From contig CAVOLE010000027.1 of the NCBI GenBank assembly GCA_963696665.1, positions 1-64,000 of the forward strand: a DNA stretch of 64,000 bases, in the 5' to 3' direction. A program made the translations under genes and the position numbers. Each line of letters opens with the position of its first letter. Position 1 is the stretch's first letter. Source of the DNA: Roseiarcus sp963696665. Its GTDB lineage: Bacteria; Pseudomonadota; Alphaproteobacteria; Rhizobiales; Beijerinckiaceae. Below are positions 58,935 through 64,000 of this stretch, piece by piece. The notes beneath the pieces were generated by a model. It did no database searches, was not told the origin of the DNA, and saw only the letters and a list, made by a program, of their open reading frames with translations.

Positions 58935-59489
58935 TGCTATACTATATATATTCCAGAGAATTCTTTGTTGCTCTTCTATTTGCGATCTTAGCTGCGTTAA
59001 TAGTTCATCCTATCCTCCGGGTGATTCCAAATTATGGACTTGGGGAATTGATTTAATCGCACGTCGCTTCGAAGAACTACGAACTCGTCAAATACAAAAT
59101 TTGAATGCGAGATGTGCGGAGTTAAGGGGAGCAATAAACGATCAAACAAAATTACTAATACTGATGGCTTCTCTATCTATAAACGGAATCGTTAGACATT
59201 TTGTTGTCCATTGTCTTTTTTCTTACTGACCTCATTTATGCTGTCGTCGCTGCCTGTTTTAGAATTGTTAAAATCATCAAAGGTTCACCTAGCGAACCGA
59301 CCAAAATTTATATTTGGAAGTAGAATTGACGACTTATTTGGATTTCACAATGAAGTTTTAACAACTATTCTGATTCAATTCATTTTTATTGCAAGTGCTT
59401 CTACTTCGTCAGGGGCCTACGTTCGTGTAGACGCGCAACTGCCTTGTACAGACCAGAAAAAGAATTATGGGATCTTGAGTTGCGTTTAA
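58934..59489 (+). CDS. AT-rich membrane-protein gene of foreign type, frameshifted twice
   Basis: Three successive frames form one plausible membrane protein of about 185 residues. Part 1 is MLYYIYSREFFVALLFAILA with ALIVHPILRVIPNYGLGELI. Part 2 is WGIDLIARRFEELRTRQIQN, NDQTKLLILMASLSINGIVR and HFVVHCLF. Part 3 is LLTSFMLSSLPVLELLKSSK and GFHNEVLTTILIQFIFIASA. The shifts lie near 59035-59050 (GGGGAA) and 59215-59225 (T run). Base composition is strikingly AT-rich compared with the rest of the window, indicating horizontal acquisition. No family recognised. Its ATG overlaps the ribE stop. Confidence 0.45.
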
Positions 59490-59696
59490 TACAGCTAAAG
59501 TCGGTGTAAATACTGGACGTCAGCGCGTGAGATCAAAGCTCGACCTGACTTGTCCACGCGCCACATGCGTCGTGAGCCGACCCCACGCTGACTTTTCCAA
59601 GGCTGGCGTAGCCGTCGCCGGGCGTGTTAGAATTGCGGTCAAGTCAGGGCGAAAACAGAGACGCTCCTACCTTCACTCGCAGGTTTGGGGAATCGA

Positions 59697-60164
59697 ATGC
59701 TAAGAACGTGGGGCCGCGCCTTCATCGCCGTTTGGGCAGGCCTTCTGTTGACGGCGCCGGCGTCGGCGACCGTCACCTACACGTTCACCAGCGACGACGG
59801 AGATTTCACCTTCACATCTCCCTCCTTTTTCGAGGGTGGAAATATCCCCGGCGCGGGCGGCAAGGTTCTCAGCGTCTCCGCGAACCTCGACGCTGTTCGC
59901 TTTGGGGATTCCGACATCCTGCTGATAAGCCCAGGCTGCCTGTCCAACGACACGTGTTTCGACGCCACCTTCCTTGAAGACGGAATTTTCCAAGAGACCG
60001 GCATGTTCTTCGCCTCCAATGGCGGCGCGCAAATCACGATCTCCGACAGTTCGACCGGGGCCCCGGTTCCAGAGCCGTCGACCTGGGCCTTGCTCATGGC
60101 CGGCCTCGCCGGCCTCGGCTTCGCCGGGAGCCGGAGAATGCGGGGCGCCCGCGCCTCCGGCTGA
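59697..60164 (+). CDS. Secreted PEP-CTERM protein, 155 aa
   Basis: The signal peptide is MLRTWGRAFIAVWAGLLLTA ending PASAT. The mature part is polar, with VTYTFTSDDGDFTFTSPSFF and CLSNDTCFDATFLEDG (likely disulfide). From about residue 124 comes VPEPSTWALL, a hydrophobic helix (MAGLAGLGFAG) and a basic end (SRRMRG), a complete PEP-CTERM sorting signal processed by an exosortase. It is probably part of the cell envelope or exopolysaccharide layer. It is the second such protein in the window; no exosortase gene is present here. Confidence 0.88.
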   Translation: MLRTWGRAFIAVWAGLLLTAPASATVTYTFTSDDGDFTFTSPSFFEGGNIPGAGGKVLSVSANLDAVRFGDSDILLISPGCLSNDTCFDATFLEDGIFQETGMFFASNGGAQITISDSSTGAPVPEPSTWALLMAGLAGLGFAGSRRMRGARASG

Positions 60165-60336
60165 GAAGCTATTCCGCCGCGGTCGATAATTCTGTTGCAG
60201 AAAATCGGAAATGAAGTTAAGCTTGCGGCATGAACGATCCTGCCCCTCCGAATGGCCTCGGGCGCAAGCTCCCCCTCGCGGCGCCCGTTCATAGCGGGGA
60301 AAGGGACACGAAAATATTTGCTGTGGCTTTTGGCTC

Positions 60337-60362
60337 GTAACCCATTGATAAGTCTCGATTCG
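60337..60362 (+). repeat. Dispersed 26-base motif, copy in the 60.2-60.5 kb gap
   Basis: GTAACCCATTGATAAG followed by TCTCGATTCG. It is followed by short direct repeats (atccaagg, atccaaga, atccagta at 60373-60399) in AT-rich DNA. The gene-free stretch 60165-60499 contains nothing else I can support. Confidence 0.7.
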
Positions 60363-60499
60363 GACGAGAGAATCCAAGGAAATCCAAGACAATCCAGTAG
60401 CGAACAAGTTGGGTTTCAGGGGCTAAACGGCCAGTTTCAAGAAAACCCAAATGGAACGATCAATAACAACTAGATGATCTTGTGATAAGGTGAAGCCCC

Positions 60500-60724
60500 T
60501 CAGCCCGCCCGGGCCCGCACATAGGCGCGTTCGCCGGTCCTCGGAGAATACCAGACCTCCAGCATCTCGCCGGACGGCGGGTCGAGGAAGCGCTCGCCGG
60601 TGAAGCGCCAATCTCCTCCTGGCGGAGCGTCGAGCGGATGGCGCTTGTAGCCGCCCTTGCGGAAAAAGAACCAGATCAGAAGGAGCGCGAGACCGAAGCC
60701 GATAGGCAAGCCAAACGCGATCAT
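60500..60724 (-). CDS. Small membrane protein of unknown function, 74 aa
   Basis: One N-terminal helix (MIAFGLPIGFGLALLLIWFF) is followed by a cytoplasmic or periplasmic domain with PPGGDWRFTGERFLDPPSGE and MLEVWYSPRTGERAYVRAR. The last part resembles short proteins found beside YbjQ genes. Its ATG overlaps the stop of the YbjQ gene by 4 bases, so the two are one operon and probably work together. Confidence 0.7.
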   Translation of the reverse strand: MIAFGLPIGFGLALLLIWFFFRKGGYKRHPLDAPPGGDWRFTGERFLDPPSGEMLEVWYSPRTGERAYVRARAG

Positions 60725-61044
60725 GACACAGGTTCGATCACCGCGGCGGTGCCGTAGGCGACAATCTCGCTCATCGTGTTGCCAATCTCGGCGCTGTCGT
60801 AGCGCATCATCAGGATGGCGTTCGCGCCCATCGCGGTCGCGTTCTCAACCAGCCGGTCCAAGGCGTGGCGGCGCGCCTCCTCGAGGAGCCGCGTATATTC
60901 GTGGATCTCTCCGCCGACGATGGTGCGCAGCCCAGCCATGATGTTGCCGCCGAGCCCGCGGCTGCGCACGACGACGCCGAAGCATTGTCCGAGCGTCCGG
61001 ACCGTGCGATGGCCGGCGATATTTTCGGTGGTGGCGACGATCAT
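60721..61044 (-). CDS. YbjQ-family (heavy-metal-binding domain) protein
   Basis: A 107-residue protein of the YbjQ/UPF0145 family: MIVATTENIAGHRTVRTLGQ, CFGVVVRSRGLGGNIMAGLR, GGEIHEYTRLLEEARRHALD, AMGANAILMMRYDSAEIGNT and MSEIVAYGTAAVI. The family forms pentamers of unknown function. ATG 61044 is chosen by family match; the upstream extension is made of a dispersed repeat (61160-61296) and is not coding. Confidence 0.92.
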   Translation of the reverse strand: MIVATTENIAGHRTVRTLGQCFGVVVRSRGLGGNIMAGLRTIVGGEIHEYTRLLEEARRHALDRLVENATAMGANAILMMRYDSAEIGNTMSEIVAYGTAAVIEPVS

Positions 61045-61159
61045 TCTTGCGAATCCTCTGAGCCGGAGCAACCCGCCCGTTTCAGGCGAGGTTCGCACTT
61101 GAAGCCTAACCAGGGCTTGCGTCGCGCGGCGCGTCGGCCCGGTTTGCAAGCGCGATCCC

Positions 61160-61296
61160 GTCATCGCGAGCCATAGGGCGTCGGAGGACGGCCGTCCTTC
61201 CGGACGGGCTACGGCGAAGCGATCCAGGAGTAGTCGTCGGGCGCCGTACGATCCCTGGATCGCCACGTCGGCCTTCGGCCTCCTCGCGATGACGGC
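61160..61296. repeat. Long palindromic dispersed repeat, copy 3
   Basis: The copy starts gtcatcgcgagcc and ends cctcctcgcgatgacgg. Its left inner module (catagggcgtcggaggacgg and ccttccggacgggctacgg) is nearly identical to that of copy 1 at 8320-8362. An inner pair gcgatccagg / ccctggatcgcc is also kept. It lies between the YbjQ and GlcG-like genes. Confidence 0.8.
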
Positions 61297-61323
61297 GGGG
61301 CCAAGCCAATCGCATCCGGCGCG

Positions 61324-61839
61324 CTATTTGCTGACCGTCGCGGCGCCGGCCGTGCACGCCGCCTCGTCCTGAGAGCCCGCGCCGCCGGAACAGCCGATCG
61401 CGCCGATCAGCTTGCCGTCCTCGACCAAGGGAATGCCGCCGCGCGAGCCGATGACGTCGTCGAGGGTCACGACTCGAATATCGCCTTTCTGAATTGCCTC
61501 CTCGAACGCCTTGGTCGGACGGCGGAATTTGACCGCCGTGCGCGCCTTGTGCTCTGAAATCGCGATCGAGCCGAGCTGCGCGCCATCCATCCGGCCGAAG
61601 GCGACAAGATTGGCCCCCGAATCGACCACGGCGACATTGAGCGACCAACCGTGCTTCTCGGCGTCCGCAATGGCCGCGGCGATCGCGCCTTGGGCGCGCG
61701 CGAGCGAGATCGGCGCGCCATAGGGGATGTTGAACGGCATCTTGTCGGGAATGACGTCGAGAGGATTCTGCTGCGCGGCGGCCGAGCCGCAGACCCCAAG
61801 AAACGCAGACAAAATCGCCGCACGCAGCCAAAGCGCCAT
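61324..61839 (-). CDS. Secreted GlcG/HbpS-like haem-binding-family protein
   Basis: A 171-residue protein with a signal peptide (MALWLRAAILSAFLGVCGSA, cut near AAAQ) and a GlcG/HbpS domain: ISLARAQGAIAAAIADAEKH, WSLNVAVVDSGANLVAFGRM, DGAQLGSIAISEHKARTAVK, then GSRGGIPLVEDGKLIGAIGC and SGGAGSQDEAACTAGAA. Relatives bind haem or cobalamin-like ligands or have no known function. It is probably periplasmic. It stands alone between a repeat and a divergent L,D-transpeptidase. Confidence 0.88.
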   Translation of the reverse strand: MALWLRAAILSAFLGVCGSAAAQQNPLDVIPDKMPFNIPYGAPISLARAQGAIAAAIADAEKHGWSLNVAVVDSGANLVAFGRMDGAQLGSIAISEHKARTAVKFRRPTKAFEEAIQKGDIRVVTLDDVIGSRGGIPLVEDGKLIGAIGCSGGAGSQDEAACTAGAATVSK

Positions 61840-61992
61840 GGTCGTTCCTCCCGAATGCCTTTCGCGCATTTTGCGCCGTCTATCGTCACTCGGCAAGGAC
61901 GCCGTTTTGCCGTCATGTCGATGCTTTACGAAACCGCCGATCCGACTTAGTTTTGTTGAACGATGCGGTGCGGGCTGTTGGAGCGGGTCAAC

Positions 61993-62646
61993 ATGCGTGG
62001 GACGCGTATTCTTTTCCTGATCGGCGTTGCGAGCTTGGGCGTTGCGGCCAGCGCGGCCTCGGCCCAGTCGTTCTTCAATCTTCCGTTAAGCTTGCCCGGC
62101 GCGGCGCCTCCGCCCAACCCTCAGACCTATCTGCCGCCGGACGCGGATCCGAACTATTCAACTCCGGGAGGCTTCGACGTAGACGTCGACATGAGCCGGA
62201 CGACCCGCAAGGAGGTCGCTGACCCGACGGGCGAACCGGCTGGCACGGTCACCATCAACACCCGCGAGCGCAAGCTCTATCTGTCGCTCGGCGACGGCCG
62301 GGCGCTGCAATATGGCATCGGCGTCGGACGCCAGGGCTTCGCCTGGAAGGGCGAGGCGGAGATTGGCCGAAAGGCGTTCTGGCCCGGATGGACGCCACCG
62401 CCTGAAATGTTGGCCCGGCAGCGGGACCTGCCGGTGCATATGGACGGCGGCATGGAGAATCCGCTCGGCGCGCGGGCGCTCTATCTGTTTCAAGGCAAGA
62501 AGGACACGTTGTTCCGCATCCACGGAACCAATGAGCCGAGCTCGATCGGCCACGCCGTGTCGTCCGGATGCATCCGGATGCTCGATGCCGACGTGATCGA
62601 TCTTTATGGGCGGGTCGGGAAGGGGACGCCGGTCGTCGTCCTATGA
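61993..62646 (+). CDS. L,D-transpeptidase (YkuD family)
   Basis: A 217-residue periplasmic enzyme. A signal peptide (1-24, ending SAASAQ) and a proline-rich linker precede the YkuD domain: ITINTRERKLYLSLGDGRAL-type start and the catalytic motif HGTNEPSSIGHAVSSGCIRM (His and Cys). It makes 3-3 cross-links in peptidoglycan or attaches proteins to it. ATG 61993 is chosen for the signal peptide; the upstream ATG at 61963 is less fitting. Confidence 0.93.
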   Translation: MRGTRILFLIGVASLGVAASAASAQSFFNLPLSLPGAAPPPNPQTYLPPDADPNYSTPGGFDVDVDMSRTTRKEVADPTGEPAGTVTINTRERKLYLSLGDGRALQYGIGVGRQGFAWKGEAEIGRKAFWPGWTPPPEMLARQRDLPVHMDGGMENPLGARALYLFQGKKDTLFRIHGTNEPSSIGHAVSSGCIRMLDADVIDLYGRVGKGTPVVVL

Positions 62647-62671
62647 GCGGGGCCTCACCCGAACGCCCTCT

Positions 62672-63805
62672 CTAGGACGTAACCCTCACCCCCGACCCCT
62701 CTCCCGGAGGGAGAGGGGAGTCCACAGTGAACACGGCGCAGGGCGCGGCGATCCCTCGCAAAGCGTGCGTTCCGAGCGGGATCAGCGGCGCCGTCGTTTC
62801 GGCGGCGAAGGCGCCCGAGACGAGGACGGCGCGGTCGAGCGGACGGCATAGGCCCTCGAGCCGGCTGACCAGATTGACCGCGGGGCCGATCGCGGTGAAA
62901 TCCAGCCGGTCGGCGGCGCCGATATTGCCCCACAGCACTTGGCCCAGATGCAGCGCCACGCCGAAGGGCAGGGGAGCAAGACCTTCTCGCTCCCGGGCCT
63001 CGTCCAGAACCGCCATTCCGGCCTGTGCGGCGGCCACCGCCTTGACCGCGGCGTCGCAAGCGTTGCGCGGCGAGCCGCCCGAGACCGGAAAGATCGCGAG
63101 CACGCCGTCGCCCATGAACTTGAGCACTTCGCCGCCGAACGCGTGCACGGAACTGGCGATCCGATCGAACCAGGCGTCAAGGGCCGAGATGACTGCGGAC
63201 GGCGGAGCGCTTTCGGATAAAGCGGTGAAGCCGCGCAAGTCGGCGAACAACAGCGCCGCCTCGATCGTCTCGCCGACGCCTCGACGCAGCGGACCGGCAA
63301 GCACGCGCGCCGCGCTGCGCCGGCCGAGATAAGCCTCGAGCGCCGCAGCCAATGTGGCGCGCGCCGAGAGCGCGGCAAGCGGCGCCGCCGCGAAGCGCGC
63401 CGCCTCGCACAGCCGGTCAGCCTCATCGGGTGTGAACGCATGCAGGCCGACCCAGCCGAGCTTCGGGGCGTCCAGCGCCGGGCCGACCGCGTCTTCATGG
63501 ACTGGCCCGGCTGCGAGCCGCGCAAGCCAGCGCCGGCCGGCCTCACCAGCCGAGCCGTCCGCTCCCGTCCCGGAGTGCGCTCCGGCGGCGAAGCCCAAGG
63601 CCTCGATCACCGCATTGCTTTGAGCTCGCCACAGCCAGGTGCGCCGCGCGATCAGCGGGTGGGGCGAGGCCAGCGTGAGCGCCCCGCCCGCGAGCGGCGT
63701 ACCGTCCTTGATCAGGCCGCTTCCGAGCGACGCCAGGAAAAGCTCGGGAGTCGGCGTCTGGGCCGCCGAGTCGATGAGCCAGGCGAGGGTTGAATTGAGC
63801 TCCAT
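62672..63805 (-). CDS. Class III adenylate/guanylate cyclase
   Basis: A 377-residue protein. The N-terminal half (1-170) has no recognised domain. The C-terminal cyclase domain (about 180-350) has ALLFADLRGFTALSESAPPS (metal Asp), EVLKFMGDGVLAIFP (second metal Asp), VALHLGQVLWGNIGAADRLD and FTAIGPAVNLVSRLEGL (Asn/Arg transition-state residues). It probably makes cAMP. This would supply a ligand for CRP-like regulators such as the one at 16.4 kb, although this link is inference. The last residues (SPLPPGEGSGVRVTS) come from an extragenic repeat. ATG 63805 is preferred over 63892. Confidence 0.88.
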   Translation of the reverse strand: MELNSTLAWLIDSAAQTPTPELFLASLGSGLIKDGTPLAGGALTLASPHPLIARRTWLWRAQSNAVIEALGFAAGAHSGTGADGSAGEAGRRWLARLAAGPVHEDAVGPALDAPKLGWVGLHAFTPDEADRLCEAARFAAAPLAALSARATLAAALEAYLGRRSAARVLAGPLRRGVGETIEAALLFADLRGFTALSESAPPSAVISALDAWFDRIASSVHAFGGEVLKFMGDGVLAIFPVSGGSPRNACDAAVKAVAAAQAGMAVLDEAREREGLAPLPFGVALHLGQVLWGNIGAADRLDFTAIGPAVNLVSRLEGLCRPLDRAVLVSGAFAAETTAPLIPLGTHALRGIAAPCAVFTVDSPLPPGEGSGVRVTS

Positions 63806-63892
63806 GGATCGATGATCCACGGAACCCGCTCTTGTTGTCATCAGCATTTTCGTGAGGCGCGCCCGCATTCCGTTGGCTGCTGGCTTCGTCAT

Positions 63893-64000
63893 TCAACCGA
63901 ATGGTTGACCTTCTGGAATCGCGGGCTCATATTCCGGGTCCCGACCGGGGCGTCGATTTGACGGCGGGTCGCGCGTCATAGGGTGGAATGACATTCACTT
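63893..64000. other. Right edge of the window, no feature seen
   Basis: The last 108 bases contain no open frame or structure that I can support. Confidence 0.4.

Overview
The window reads as chromosomal DNA of a high-GC alphaproteobacterium, most likely of the Hyphomicrobiales (Rhizobiales; Methylocystis/Beijerinckia-type or Bradyrhizobium-type relatives). The evidence is the alphaproteobacterial order glyA-nrdR-ribD, an NDUFS4-type complex I accessory subunit, three EcfG-type general-stress promoters (GGAAC-N16-GTT), a Flp pilin, PEP-CTERM proteins and the style of the dispersed palindromic repeats. This is inference from gene content, not from a marker-gene comparison.

Layout. 1-10.7 kb: mixed accessory genes (transporter tail, two alpha/beta hydrolases, an Mrr-type nuclease, a DUF815 ATPase, an IscA-type protein, an RhlE-type helicase, a DUF1254 protein), then a long intergenic stretch with an EcfG promoter driving a probable small RNA. 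10.7-15.1 kb: enoyl-CoA hydratase, aspS, a haloacetate-dehalogenase-like gene, tRNA-Pro, NDUFS4, tRNA-Arg. 15.1-16.4 kb: remnant of a mobile element beside tRNA-Arg that abuts a truncated aldo/keto reductase. 16.4-23.3 kb: tandem Crp/Fnr genes, then the translation block rpmI-rplT-pheS-(two small genes)-pheT. 23.6-30.3 kb: TetR/SDR cluster, isocitrate-lyase-like enzyme, MATE pump, Flp pilin. 30.5-37.1 kb: gshA, a flavocytochrome-like reductase, rsmE, an ArsR/SRPBCC pair, a clpP paralogue and a small general-stress cluster. 37.1-41 kb: a PEP-CTERM glycoside hydrolase, a DUF1223 protein, a repeat-rich insertion and a choloylglycine-hydrolase-like enzyme. 41-49.5 kb: ribD, nrdR, glyA, ftsB, eno, then tgt-queA. 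49.5-64 kb: two cyclophilins, an LpxL-type acyltransferase, AhpD-like and MDR enzymes, an NHL-propeller protein, xthA, ribE followed by an AT-rich island, a PEP-CTERM protein, YbjQ, a GlcG/HbpS-like protein, an L,D-transpeptidase and a class III nucleotide cyclase.

How genes work together. Perfect TGTGA-N6-TCACA operators occur at three loci (upstream of the Crp/Fnr pair, of a small membrane protein, and as a tandem pair upstream of the AhpD-like gene). The full-length Crp/Fnr protein carries a CRP-like recognition helix (RETVSR), so a small regulon is plausible. EcfG-type promoters mark a second, stress-related set: the probable sRNA at 9.7 kb, a KGG-repeat protein and a divergent small protein at 36.4-37.1 kb.

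Sequence quality. Many genes, including normally essential ones (pheS, pheT, eno) and conserved nrdR and queA, are broken by single-base indels, several of them in homopolymer runs and some in compensating pairs. The simplest reading is base-calling or assembly error, so frameshift 'pseudogenes' here should be treated with caution. True decay is better supported where large parts are missing (aldo/keto reductase, O-methyltransferase, DUF1223 tail).
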